Source: Entamoeba invadens IP1
Taxonomy: Eukaryota; Evosea; Mastigamoebida; Endamoebidae
Length of the DNA stretch: 45,270 nt
Assembly: GCF_000330505.1 (NCBI RefSeq)
Contig: NW_004191601.1
Span: 125,063 to 170,332, forward strand
Reading direction: 5' to 3'
Position numbers and translations under genes: made by a program. Under the pieces are notes generated by a model. It did not search any database and was not told where the DNA came from. It was given only the letters and a program-made list of their open reading frames with translations. Shown one piece after another: positions 24,840 to 35,435 of the stretch (within the stretch, counting starts at the first letter, position 1; every line of letters begins with the position of its first letter).

Positions 24840-24935
24840 TTTTTTCAACTTTCGTTGTATCAACCCTGTCATCACACCGCCAGCTGTCTCAATGCCAAGT
24901 GTCATTGGCAACACATCAAGCGACACTTTTTTGTT
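24840..24935 (-). pseudogene. Hsp70 fragment (relic)
   Basis: On the minus strand this reads SLDVLPMTLGIETAGGVMTG then LIQR, closely matching the hinge/start of the substrate-binding domain of Hsp70 chaperones (LLDVTPLSLGIETAGG type). It is preceded and followed by stop codons. Neighbouring sequence to about 24660 is also richer in G/C and coding-like, but I could not place it in Hsp70 in the right order, so it may be rearranged or unrelated. Only this short piece is supported. Confidence 0.5.
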
Positions 24936-25101
24936 GGATTCCACCATTTACTTTACTCGCTATTTGTTTAGAGGGTGTGGTTAATTGGTTCATTTTAGTT
25001 CAAATTCTTTTGTTGATTTTCATTTAGTTAAATTGTCTTTTTATTTTTTTTCCAAATCAATCTTTTTTTAATCACATAAGGCTCATAGTTCAATTTCTTT
25101 G

Positions 25102-25170
25102 TTTTTTGTATAAAACCGTGTTTTATACAAAAAAATCAATACTTTTTGAAAATAAAAGTATTGATTTTTT
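25102..25170. repeat. Two adjoining perfect hairpins
   Basis: Hairpin 1: TTTTTTGTATAAAAC (25102-25116), loop CGT, exact complement to 25134. Hairpin 2: AAAAAATCAATACTTTT (25130-25146), 7-base loop, exact complement to 25170. They share the A-run at 25130-25134, so full formation of both stems is mutually exclusive. TCGCATAAGG occurs twice just downstream (about 25203 and 25221). Confidence 0.8.
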
Positions 25171-25873
25171 TCTAACATTTATAGTTTTTTATATTTAGAA
25201 AATCGCATAAGGTTGCGGGTATCGCATAAGGGTAAATACCACATCTGTATAATGAAATAATAATTGAAATTGTACTTACAAAATAACGTAGAAATTTAAT
25301 TTGGTTCTGAAATTGATAAATAATTCTTTTAAAAATGTTTGTTATTGAATATTTATCTGATTATTTATAGGTAGGCCACAGAGGGGTTACCGGCGACAGA
25401 GGGGTTACCGAAGAAAAAAGTTGCTTCTTTTCTTCTTTTGTAATGAAAAAAGATTCTTGCATTTTTTCCTTTCATAATTTAGATTTTTTCTTGAAAAGTG
25501 GTGGATAAAGGATTTTTTTGCCCGAGCTGGTTTTTGTTGGCAAAGAAAAAAAGAATTTTTTTCAAATCATAACCTAAATTGGTAAGAATTTTGTTTTTTA
25601 ATAGTTGAAAAAAAGCACCATTTAATTATTTTTTAATAATAACTTTTACTAAAAACAATAATTATTATACAATTGTCTAATTGTGTTTTTTTAAAAACAA
25701 AAAACAATCAGATACAGTTGGCAAAACGGAATATTTTTTCACCAACAATGAATGGTTTTCAAAAATAATGAAAATAAGTTAAATTTTAATACCTAAATTA
25801 ACGAGAAATTAATCGTAATGAGTAAAAAATGACACAAGAGATCAACTTTTTCCTGATCATATTTGAATGGTTC

Positions 25874-26128
25874 TCAAGCCTCAAAAAACAATACCATCAA
25901 ATAAAAAAGCATTATTTCCGATACATGTCGGCAAGCGAAAAAATTGTCTTCGAGAGAAGTATATAACTTGTTATTGTGTGTGCGTGGGATAATCCAGATT
26001 TTGATAAAAAGTTCGTGTGTATTTCTGAAAAAACAAATTGGACAGGCCTGAAAACGTCCGTTATAAATTTTAGTCAATAAAAAACGTTTATATGCTTTTA
26101 TATATGTTGACAGCAGGGTGTACACCAA
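25874..26128 (-). CDS. Small open frame within the pogo-like element, uncertain
   Basis: An 84-codon open frame on the strand opposite the transposase. It includes ACPICFFRNTHE, which has a C-x-x-C and a histidine but no complete zinc-binding motif. Its base composition is somewhat less AT-rich than its flanks. I recognise no family. It could be chance or an accessory protein of the element. Confidence 0.2.
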   Translation of the reverse strand: MVYTLLSTYIKAYKRFLLTKIYNGRFQACPICFFRNTHELFIKIWIIPRTHNNKLYTSLEDNFFACRHVSEIMLFYLMVLFFEA

Positions 26129-26458
26129 GGGTGTACTTGAAGATGTTCATTTTAAAAAGCGTGATGCGGTGAAATAAAAGAGTTTTTAGAATATTATTTT
26201 TTGTTGTCGATAGACTTCAAAAAGATTTTATATTATTTTATTAAAATATATACAAAATGTTTTTGGTCTTTAGAAAGAATTGTTCTGATTTGTAAAAATT
26301 TTGACGACATTTTTAATAAAAAATAGTAAAAACAATAATTTAATATGTTTTTAAAAATTTATCGGAAAATTAAAATTAAAATTCCTTTAATTAACAAAGA
26401 TTTTTTTTCCGATTAATTTTTAATTCAACGGTGAAAAACTTTCATTCAAAATCCATTC

Positions 26459-28015
26459 ATGAAACCCAAGTATCAAACCCAACGAAAACCACCAGTATTC
26501 AAAGCAGCAGTTATGTGTAATGCCGACCGACTAAAAGGGAGGCTCGAAAAAGAGCCCGAAATTTTTGCAAGATTCAAAGCCCTGGAAGAAGAAGTAAATC
26601 AACAACAATTTGTGAGAGAACAAGTGGAGATCATGTTGTCTGAGTTCTATGATCTCCCACTTACCCGCAAAGGGTGGATTGAAGATTTTAACGTGTTCAT
26701 GGGAGGAGGGAGAATTGCGGGGTCACAATTGAGAAAGATATTCAGTACTTTGAAAGAACAAGGTGGCATTCCTCTTTTGAATCTCGACGAGAGGAATGCT
26801 CTTAATACTTTCATATCTAAGGGACAAGAAGAGAGAAAGTTTGTAACCCTGAGGGAAGCAACTGAATTTGTTATGACCACTTTTGGGAAAAAGTTGACAG
26901 TCAAACAAATGTCAAGTGTTGTGAGGAAGATTGGTGGTCTAGATGTTAAAATGGCAGAAACAATGGAGAAAGGAAGGGCTGAACTGGACCCCGAAGAGGT
27001 GAAAACGTACTTGAGAAAAATGGAAAAGATGGTCACTGGCAAACACGCATCGATGATTTATAATCTCGACGAAGTTGGTTTCGACCTCTTTGTCGATGGA
27101 AAGAAGAAGGCAGTATGTGTTGACACGTTGAGTGGTGAAGCGGTCTATACTACACTGGGAGAACGTGGAGATAGAATCACCCTTCTAGGATGCATTTGCG
27201 CCGATGGGAAACCCACAAAACCAATGGTGATCACTTCTCGACTTCAACTTGATGGAAACGTGCTTATCAACATCAATTCTTCTGCAGTTGTTGTGACTCA
27301 AAAGGTTGGATTCATCAATTCCGACTTTTTCTTTGAATGGGTAGAAAAAGTCCTCGTGCCTGATGTGAAAAGGAAAAGAAAGGAGTTAAAACTAAAACGA
27401 GAGAAAGCTATCTTAATAATGGACGGCTTTAAAGCCCATTCAACCGAAAGAGTGCTTGATTTGTTAAAAAGGAATCGAATTGATGTTCTCTTTTTGGTTC
27501 CACACTCTTCACATATCTGTCAGCCTTGTGACCTTTGTTTATTCTCTTCTTTGAAAGCGCACCTTGCTAAAGATGAACTGATCGACATCGAGATGGGGCT
27601 TCTTGAAACGAGCGAGTTTTCTCTTTCTTCGGACCTGTTTAGCGACTTCGTGAATAAGAGGCAAAATATGAGGCTTTTTGCGATGTCTAAAATCGAGAGG
27701 CGAATTGTGTGCATTGTCGACTCCTTCTTCGCAAAGGCGCGCCCGGAAATCATAAGAAGTTCTTTCGAACAAGCGGGCATTGTGTTAACAATAAAGGAGC
27801 ACAAAGAAGGTTCATCTACTCGTGGATTCCAATCAGACTCGTTGGTACCGATCGCTAAATGCGACTTCACACATGCAAGAAGATTGAAAAAGTTTTTGGG
27901 AAACGACATCTTTGTAGAAGAATTTGCAGAGAAGGTTGGCTCGATTGAAAGAATTTCTTTGGAGACAAAAGACCAACGAAAGAAACGATTGTCCAAGAAG
28001 GACAAAGATGAGTAA
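26459..28015 (+). CDS. Pogo/Tigger-like transposase (DDE_1 superfamily), intact
   Basis: A 518-residue uninterrupted frame from ATG 26459 to TAA 28015. The expected catalytic triad is visible: D204 in YNLDEVGFDL, D322 in ILIMDGFKAHS and D358 in HICQPCDLCLF, with 35 residues between the second and third, matching the DDxD of pogo-family enzymes, which cut and paste DNA at TA sites. Residues 1-180 are helical and basic and should hold the DNA-binding helix-turn-helix (LTVKQMSSVVRKIGG at about 146-160 is a candidate). The C-terminus is strongly basic (KDQRKKRLSKKDK), possibly a nuclear signal. The gene is clearly richer in G/C than its surroundings, consistent with a recently arrived element. 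No introns. It lies centrally between matching inverted ends at 25370 and 28586. Confidence 0.92.
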   Translation: MKPKYQTQRKPPVFKAAVMCNADRLKGRLEKEPEIFARFKALEEEVNQQQFVREQVEIMLSEFYDLPLTRKGWIEDFNVFMGGGRIAGSQLRKIFSTLKEQGGIPLLNLDERNALNTFISKGQEERKFVTLREATEFVMTTFGKKLTVKQMSSVVRKIGGLDVKMAETMEKGRAELDPEEVKTYLRKMEKMVTGKHASMIYNLDEVGFDLFVDGKKKAVCVDTLSGEAVYTTLGERGDRITLLGCICADGKPTKPMVITSRLQLDGNVLININSSAVVVTQKVGFINSDFFFEWVEKVLVPDVKRKRKELKLKREKAILIMDGFKAHSTERVLDLLKRNRIDVLFLVPHSSHICQPCDLCLFSSLKAHLAKDELIDIEMGLLETSEFSLSSDLFSDFVNKRQNMRLFAMSKIERRIVCIVDSFFAKARPEIIRSSFEQAGIVLTIKEHKEGSSTRGFQSDSLVPIAKCDFTHARRLKKFLGNDIFVEEFAEKVGSIERISLETKDQRKKRLSKKDKDE

Positions 28016-28783
28016 TTCGATAAATTTATTTTGGTTTTTAAAGTCCAAAATAAAAACTCATTATTATTATCTAAAAAACAGAAAATTTAATTATATTTAC
28101 TAAAAATTAATTTTAAATCAAAATTACAGCATTATATTGTCAAAATATTTCGAATGATAAATAAATTCATATATATAGTATGTTTTTAAATTAAATTAAT
28201 TAAATAATAGTTGAGATATGAACCCTCCGATAACTATTTTTACATTAAAAACTAAAATAATAAAAAAAACACAACTATATCGAGCTCAATCGAGCTCAAC
28301 ACTACCCAACACGGCTTTATCGAGCCTACTAACATTTCTTATATTACATCACAACAAACCCATATATTGCTTATAATTTGATTTATTTTTGTTGTTTTTA
28401 ATTTTATATTTATTTTCATTATATACCAAAAATAAAAAAGATATTTTATTATTTTTAGAACAAAATTTATAATTATGGCATATTTTCATTTTGGTAAAAA
28501 CGTTTCAAAAATTTATCAATACCTATAGAAATCTTCCAATTTGTTCTGTAACTCCTCTGTCGCCTGTAATGGCTCTGTGGCCTACCTATACAGACAAATA
28601 ATTATTTACAATTTCAAACAATAAATGATCAAATATTAAATATATTGTAAATATCTTTGTTAGACAATATACAATTTATTATTATTTTTTTAAATAAAAG
28701 TTTGCAATAATTAAAAATATCAAAAATATAAAAACAAGTGTATTTTTAAAAAAAAAGAAATCACATCCAATTCAGTATAAATA

Positions 28784-29010
28784 CAGTAAGACCTCGATTA
28801 TTTCCAAACCTTGACATTTTACAAACCTCGACAATTTCAAAGATCTGATTGGTTGTTTGAAGTTTTTTGGAAAAATGCGAGGTAATCTTAAGTTAGTTAA
28901 TTTAAATTATTAGCTGATATAACAATTTACTAAAAAAATTCAAAATCTTCAATTTGGAAAGTGTCGAGGTTTTTAAATAAAAAAAATTGGAAATAATCGA
29001 GGTCTTACTG
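28784..29010. mobile_element. 227-bp TA-flanked MITE (pogo/mariner-type ends)
   Basis: CAGTAAGACCTCGATTATTT at 28784 is repeated exactly inverted, ending at 29010, followed inwards by a second shared motif (AAACCTCGACA). TA flanks both sides (28782-28783 and 29011-29012). There is no coding capacity. Its ends differ from those of the pogo-like element 200 bp to the left, so that transposase is not obviously its source. Confidence 0.9.
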
Positions 29011-29051
29011 TATAAAATCGTTTAATTTTATCGCTGTTTTATTTCATCAAT

Positions 29052-30556
29052 CTGTCTTTTAACGTTATCTGGTATATTTTGACCATGAGAATTGGAATAA
29101 TTTGGGAAGCTTTTACAAAAATCAATTTTAATTGTTTTGAGTTATTTTACATTAACTCTTTTCATTAATTCGTCATTGACTACATTTAGAGGTAAAAATG
29201 CAAATTAAACCTTAGATATTTATATTTTATATATTTTTATTTGTTGTGGTTATATGAAAAATATAACTTTTTTTCTTGTAAAAAACAAAAAACAGTATCA
29301 AACAATCAAACGTTTTTACATTTGTATTGTTTTCGAACAATTTTTTAACAACACTAACTAAAAATTAAAAACAATCGTTTTGCCTTTTTATTATAATTAA
29401 ATATAGAGTAAAATGTATTTTAATAATTTTATTGAAATACATTTTAAATAAAATTGACGTAATTCAGTTTAACATAATAAGGTAATTCGATCAATTGTTA
29501 ATTTAGAGTAAAATTGTTGATTATTAAAATTTAGTCGAATTTTAACGTAATATTTCAATTAATTATGGTTAATAAAATAAACATCAAAATTAAACAAAAA
29601 TAAATAGTTAACATTTCAAGTTTTTTGATATAATGACGTGTTAATTTGTATATAATTATTGTTAAAGTGACTTACTTAAAAATTACATCGATTTTCAAAC
29701 AATTTTTGAACAAAAAAGTTTTATCGTTTTATTCATTTTAAAAATAATTGTGTTGATGCAAATCAGATAACTGGAGAAACTTTGAAAATCAATTATTAGA
29801 TTCCCAATTGAAGAACAAATTGTTTATATTTATCAAAAGGCATAATTTTTTGAAACTCATATAAATAATTTTTTAAAAATATGACCTGTAACAACCAATT
29901 TAAATCAGAATCTCGACCCAAAATAGTCTAAAAAACAAAATATAAAAACGTGTATCGATAAAGGAATAACAAAAAAATGTGATATAATAAACTTATATAA
30001 TAAATTTGGTATTAAATTTTTAAGATGTTAAAAATTAAAAAGCATAATTAGTAATTTGTAAAAAGGTTAATATACGATCAAAATATAAATATTGTGCGGG
30101 TAAAAGTTAATGTGCACAAATCAAAATACATTTTATCTATTCTGAATAATAATAAGTTCGATCAGTTAATACATAGTTAGCTCGGAGGTGTGATTTCAAT
30201 TTAATTAAGCCATTGTAGTCATATTTGAAAAGAACATAATAATATATAAACATTTAATAAAAACGATTTTTTCAAAAGCATGTCATTTTGTTTGGAAAAA
30301 TACCTCAAAAATTTAAACAAGTACATTAAAAGTTGAAATAAACTGTTGTACAAAAAATAACATTGATATTGCAAAACCAATGACAATAATTAATTTATAA
30401 TATTTTAATTTTTATCATTTTTTTCACAAAATCGTAACTGAAAAAATGACGCTTTTATGAAACAAATTTATTAACTAATACCTGATGTTTAGACAAAACT
30501 AAAGCTATTTTATTTCCACCAGATATCGTTTAAGACCAGATAACGTTAAAAGACTG
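29052..30556 (+). mobile_element. Deletion derivative of a Harbinger-like element
   Basis: A 22-bp inverted repeat, CTGTCTTTTAACGTTATCTG-type, lies at 29052-29073 and 30535-30556 (21 of 22 match). The interior from about 29694 to 30450 matches 40196-40980 in the same orientation. The segment 30424-30470 (CACAAAATCGTAACTGAAAA onward) matches the start of the decayed transposase at 44380-44420. It therefore looks like an element that lost its transposase but kept the 5' region and both ends. The target duplication was not resolved. Confidence 0.55.
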
Positions 30557-32335
30557 ACTTTAATGAAATTTAAAAAATTTTTAAAATTGATAAAAACGTA
30601 TCAAGATTATTATATTATATATAGTTGTCACATTTCAATACGTTTTTAAATATAAATCTGGGCGTTAATATTTATTTTAAGAAGACAATATTGTGACAAT
30701 AACAATATTAAAATTAAAGTTAATCCTTATACAACATTTAATGAAAACATAATTTACAATTGATTTTTTAATTGATTGTGAATAAAATTAAAACTTTTCA
30801 ATACAAATTAAACAAACTAAAGAATGTTACAAACTTTCCAATTATCATAAAATGGATTATCTTAAAAACGGGTATTTTTATATTTGATAATTAAAATCAA
30901 CATAACAAATTATTAAATTATATTTCAAAAGTCGATTATACCTATTTTATTTGAAAAACAAAACATTTAAAAACATTGAAATCTATTTATATCTTAACAT
31001 TGATTTTTAATTTTTGTATTTTATAATAAGTTGTGTTCTTGTTTTATTATTTTTAAAAACAATAAAAATATTATGATCATTTAGAAAGATTGTTATAATG
31101 ATATTTTGATCCAAATATAACAATTTAATACAATCACCGCAGTTTTTTTGGATTGTAGAAGCATTATTATTTTAATTTGTTTGTTTTAATAACAGTGTTG
31201 TCAAATTTATGTCAAAAAGTATCGTTTGTAAATTATAATAATAACAAATGTAATAAAATATAAAAATTGAATAAATTTCATTAAAAATGTTGAGTTATTT
31301 ATCTTTTTTATATTTTTTGGATCAACCTAAGTTCACAAAAAACAACAGATTTATTTTATTGCTAAAACAACAAATTGTCCTTAACATCGTAATTAAATGG
31401 ATTCATAATAATTTGAATTATAATAATCATAACAATTATTTTACAAAATCTATCCAATTCAAAAACTTTGGACACAAAGTCTGACATATCTACCTTTTGA
31501 CTTTTTTGCTAAAATTTGTAATGTTTATAAAAATAATAATTGATTTTATTTAAAATAAAAATGTGTAATATATTTTATTCAACAAAATTGTGTTATCTTA
31601 GATGTTTTTTGTATGATAATTATTTTCATAATTACTACAAAAATATCCAGTAAAACATTCAATGTTATTCTGTTTATTTGATTCTGTAACTACACTGTCA
31701 TAAAAATAAAATAGTTTTTAAGCAAAACAAAAATAATATTTTTAAATAAAACAATAAAAGTTATTTACAAATGTTCTTAAACAAAACTTTTGTTATCATA
31801 CATTATATTATAATGACTAAAATAAATAGAAAGTGTTTGATTTACAAATGTTATTATTGTTATTATTTTTTGTTGAAATGGTCACTTAATTTGCTTTGTC
31901 TTTTTATTTAATTTTTAAACAAATTTCATAATATATTAATAAAAAAACAATTCTAAATAAAATAACACACAAAAACGAATAATAATTGTTCGATTGAATT
32001 GTATTTTTGGATAAGAAAAGTGTTTTTTATCTTAATTTATATTTTAAATCATTAATATTAAATATACAAACATTATTATTGTATTTCTTATATTTTTACC
32101 TTTTATAATATCAGTATTAATATTTTTTACACAACAAAAATTAAAATTGTTTTGTTACTGACTTTGTTTTAGTTAATTTCATGTGGTTTCAAAATAATTC
32201 AATTCACTTTTTGGTTTGATTTAATACTATTATTATAATTAAGTCTTTTTTATTGTTATTGTTTAATTTAACAAATTGAAAAAAAATCTTTTTTAATCGT
32301 TTTGTTAAATGTTATGATATTGATTTAATTGTGAT
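30557..32335. other. AT-rich gene-free stretch
   Basis: Nothing recognisable. A 65-codon open frame at 31287 has the composition of random AT-rich DNA and is not called. Confidence 0.5.
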
Positions 32336-32690
32336 TGGACCTACATTGACCACCACCTTTACCAAAAAATAATATTTGCCGCGAGTGTTTTTTAAAGGGA
32401 GTCCATTTTTCAGCCACTGTTTGTGCGTCCACATGTCACCCACTTTCCTTGTCCGTACTGTGTGGATGCAGATGTGGTTCCCCCCGCTTGAGGGGGTTCA
32501 GGGATCCGCGCCAAGGGAGGACTGGAAAAGTGGGTGAAACGATGCACAAACAGACTGTTTGAGTGTGTTTTCAGAGCCTTCTTTTCAATGCTCCGTCTCA
32601 CTCGGTTTCCACTAACTCGAGGTGAATTTTTGGCATTTTTTTGGATTCGGGAACCAGACCTAATATCTTCCAAAACGCCCATTTACTATA
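32336..32690. mobile_element. Second copy of the Mutator-like MITE, right end missing
   Basis: Begins GGACCTACATTGACCACC at 32337 and parallels 4151-4505 closely, including the foldback core with a shorter tip (CCCCCCGCTTGAGGGGG). It stops matching after ATTTACTATAAT near 32690, and the expected right inverted end is absent, so it is truncated. The minus strand is open for 90 codons (32410-32682), but the frame is not conserved in the 4151 copy. Confidence 0.8.
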
Positions 32691-33090
32691 ATTATAATTA
32701 TAAAATATAACATATAGTAAATAAATTTCATATTTAGACGGGGTTAAGGTGGGAAAGGTCTGCCTTTAATAATTATAATAAACGCCTGGTCTTAATAGCA
32801 TCAGCAGTGCTTTTTATTTATGTTATTTAAAATAGTTAATTAATTATATTGTCAATTGTAATTTTTTAATTGTGTGAAAAGTCTATTGATCTATTCTTAG
32901 TTTTTTGCTTTAAAAATTAAATTGTGTTATTAAATTATTAAATTATAATATATCATATTAACATTTGTGCTATTTGTTTTCAAATTAAAATATTAACTTT
33001 AATATGATTCTAATAGTTAATTACTATAGTTTGTAGTTTGAAAAAACCCATAGTAGATAAAAATACCAAACTACTTTCTATTAATATACT
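32691..33090. other. Intergenic, with a short GC-richer relic
   Basis: Mostly A/T. About 32738-32815 (GACGGGGTTAAGGTGGGAAA, later GCATCAGCAGTGC) is richer in G/C than its surroundings and probably a relic; no coding match recognised. Confidence 0.35.
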
Positions 33091-33325
33091 TCAGAAAGAT
33101 ACAACGGGACACAAAGAGTAGATATGCCGCAACTGTCGAAACTTGTTGAACCCGGCGAGTTGCGGCGTCGTGAATCCATCTCCAGAAGATACTAGACACA
33201 AAGAGGAGATGCCTGAAAAAAGAAACATCAAGATATCCTAATCGAGTGTTGGTTCCAGTGTTAGGTTTGGTGGGTAAAACCCGTTTTCTTTCAGTCTGTC
33301 CTGCTTTTCAAAAAGGACAGATTTT
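33091..33325 (+). other. GC-rich structured island, possible ncRNA
   Basis: Stands out sharply from AT-rich flanks, about 110 bp past the stop codon of the TLDc gene. It has a perfect 9-bp stem GCCGCAACT / AGTTGCGGC (33126-33134 and 33158-33166) and a 3' hairpin CTGTCC / GGACAG (33296-33301 and 33315-33320). A direct repeat of about 30 bp (core GACACAAAGAG) lies at 33091-33123 and 33181-33210. Between the hairpins is AGAAGA, which fits a box H, and ACAGAT at the 3' end could be a box ACA; this is speculative. Frames are interrupted by stops, though one (from 33124) reads for 22 codons. Strand is assumed. Confidence 0.35.
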
Positions 33326-33438
33326 GTTAAAACTTGTGTACATTAATTCAAGTTGTGGTGACGTGGCATATTACAAATATGACACATTTGGAGTCAATGT
33401 GTAGCAAGTTTGAAATAAAACACAAAAATGACAAAAAG

Positions 33439-34428
33439 TCAGTTAAATTGGAAGACAACAACACTTTTTGGTGTGAAATGGACATCATCAGTCAACTCGT
33501 TCTTTTTGGCGGTGTAAGTGTCTGGTCTGCTATAACTACCATTTATGCCTTTCTTGCACACACCTATATCATCACCATAACCAAACGCAAAGAGATAATT
33601 ATGGTCTTGAGGATAAAGCCAAAATTCACAATTGGGGCGATTTCCAGTCTTCCCAAACTTTTTTGGATTCAAAGTGTCTTTTCTCACAAGTGAAAAGATG
33701 TAAGAAGAGCCACTGCTGATATATATATCAACTGCATTTATATTTCCAGTGTACACGCCACCAAACTTGTTGTGATTTGTGTCTTCTACCAAAAAGCACA
33801 AGTTGTTTTTGTTCATAATGTTTTCATAGAACACAGAAGTGCCCTTTGACCAGTCGTCTTTGTCTGAGTCAAACAAAACGCTCCCAATCTTCATTTCTGT
33901 CAACTTCTCAAGACCGGCTTTTTCTTCAAGTGTGATGTGTTCTCTTTTCATTCTTTCTTGTTCTTTTTGTTCTTTATCATGTTGTCTCTTTGAATTGATG
34001 TATTTCTGTGATTTCATAATTTGATCGACTGCTTTGTTTTTAGCCTGGACAATTGTGTAGGTTTGGTCTTTAGATAGTTTTATGTCCATTTGGCACTTTT
34101 CCTCAAGAAGTGCAATTCTGATATTGAATATCTCATACAACTTCTCATTATCATTCTTTGTTGAATACATTGCCATTTCACTTTTGATTTTGTTTGATGC
34201 GTTATTCAAATCAGTGACGATTGTGTTGAGTGATGTTGTGATGTTTTTCTTTCTTTCAAATACCTCATCGAGTCTGTCAAAGTGTCCTTCTGCGTTTTCA
34301 ATGCGTTGATCAATGTCAAGTGTCTTGTCGTCAACAAAGTTGTCTTCTTTTTTTGTTTTTTTGAGGTCTGACACCGCCTTTGCTGCGTTAGTGCAGAGTG
34401 TTGAGAGTGCTGTCAACTCGTTTTCCAT
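33439..34428 (-). CDS. Coiled-coil TLDc-domain protein
   Basis: An intact 329-residue frame from ATG 34428 to a stop at 33439. Residues 1-170 are highly charged and helical (coiled coil, with KRQHDKEQKEQERMKRE at about 147-163). Residues about 172-329 match a TLDc domain as found in an expanded Entamoeba family: IGSVLFDSDKDDW, NKFGGVYTGNI, YIFSL, CEFWLYPQDHNYLFAFG, GDDIGVCKKG. TLDc proteins in other eukaryotes are linked to oxidative stress and V-ATPase regulation; the role in amoebae is not known to me. No signal peptide or membrane segment. The upstream region to the assembly gap is only about 170 bp and AT-rich. Confidence 0.9.
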   Translation of the reverse strand: MENELTALSTLCTNAAKAVSDLKKTKKEDNFVDDKTLDIDQRIENAEGHFDRLDEVFERKKNITTSLNTIVTDLNNASNKIKSEMAMYSTKNDNEKLYEIFNIRIALLEEKCQMDIKLSKDQTYTIVQAKNKAVDQIMKSQKYINSKRQHDKEQKEQERMKREHITLEEKAGLEKLTEMKIGSVLFDSDKDDWSKGTSVFYENIMNKNNLCFLVEDTNHNKFGGVYTGNINAVDIYISSGSSYIFSLVRKDTLNPKKFGKTGNRPNCEFWLYPQDHNYLFAFGYGDDIGVCKKGINGSYSRPDTYTAKKNELTDDVHFTPKSVVVFQFN

Positions 34429-34600
34429 TGTATGTTAATAGAATTTATTTGTTTTTATATTTAATTTTATATAAATCTCATTTAAAATGATTATTACCTC
34501 ATACATAATGATTTTTTTTTCTAATCAAAAACCAAAAATAAAAATATTCAAACCATCATAAATGATTTTAATTTCAACCAAAGTTATTCAAAATTTGTAA

Positions 34601-34700
34601 NNNNNNNNNNNNNNNNNNNNNNNNNNNNNNNNNNNNNNNNNNNNNNNNNNNNNNNNNNNNNNNNNNNNNNNNNNNNNNNNNNNNNNNNNNNNNNNNNNNN
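34601..34700. other. Assembly gap (100 N)
   Basis: One hundred consecutive undetermined bases, the usual placeholder for a gap of unknown length. It lies between the 5' flank of the TLDc gene and the 3' flank of the coiled-coil pseudogene; adjacent sequence may be of lower quality. Confidence 1.
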
Positions 34701-35435
34701 TTGTAATTAAGTCCAAAACCACAGAATTATAAATGTAATTTTTTAACTATTAAAGTTAAAAATCGGGAAAAATACATAGATATTGTTATAATTGCTAAAT
34801 AATTATATTCTTTATCAATATGATTAAAAGCAAACTCAATATTTATTTTTAATAATTTTTATTTTTTTAACTAAATATTGTTTATTTATATGTTGCCATT
34901 AAAAAGTTTAACAAAAATAACACATAAATAATGATAAATAATTATTATAAATCCTATAATTCCCTTATATTCCCTTATATTTCCCCTAATATATAATAGC
35001 AAAACCGGTATATTTATTTACAATTACTATTCTTATTGGTTTTATACTATTAAGCGTGTACTATATTAATGGTTAATTTTACTAAATATAATGGTAAATT
35101 GTGATACTATTTAAAAACGATAGCTAATATTTTCACTAACTATCGTTTTATTATAGTTTAGTTCCATAAAAAAGATAAGTATTTAAGGTGACCTTGAAGA
35201 TCCATCAAAATGCTTGGGCTGACAATAATTATTTAAAGTCAAAAACATACGTAAAATAATAAAAAACTTGTAACAAAAGGTTTGAAATGCGTGTCAAATA
35301 ATTATAAATATAAAAAAAGAATTAATTAATTATTTTTTATGTTAAAAAAAGTGATTACAAAAAAAATTATTTGGTAAACAAAAAAATAATTGTATTTCTT
35401 TTAAAATATTCATATTTAAACAATTGTATTTTATT
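34701..35435. other. AT-rich intergenic stretch
   Basis: No gene recognised. A short tandem pair, TTCCCTTATATTCCCTTATA, lies at about 34961-34980. Confidence 0.5.

Larger units (their letters stand above)
25370..28586 (+). mobile_element. Complete pogo-like DNA transposon with intact transposase
   Basis: Inverted ends of about 46 bp begin GGTAGGCCACAGAG at 25370 and, on the opposite strand, at 28586, flanked by TA on both sides (the palindromic TATA makes the exact edge uncertain by 2 bp). Each end carries two copies, 17 bp apart, of a motif like ACAGAGGGGTTACCG. The only large gene is the transposase at 26459-28015. About 1.1 kb of non-coding sequence precedes it and 0.57 kb follows, including two tandem copies of TCGAGCTCAA near 28280. 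Intact gene and recognisable ends suggest it is young, possibly still active. Confidence 0.85.

Noticed and set aside
24785..25027. 80-codon plus-strand open frame with a hydrophobic end
   Set aside because: It is the antisense shadow of the Hsp70-like relic on the minus strand.
32410..32682. 90-codon open frame on the minus strand of the second MITE copy
   Set aside because: The frame is not maintained in the 4151 copy, and the sequence is explained by the foldback core; treated as chance.
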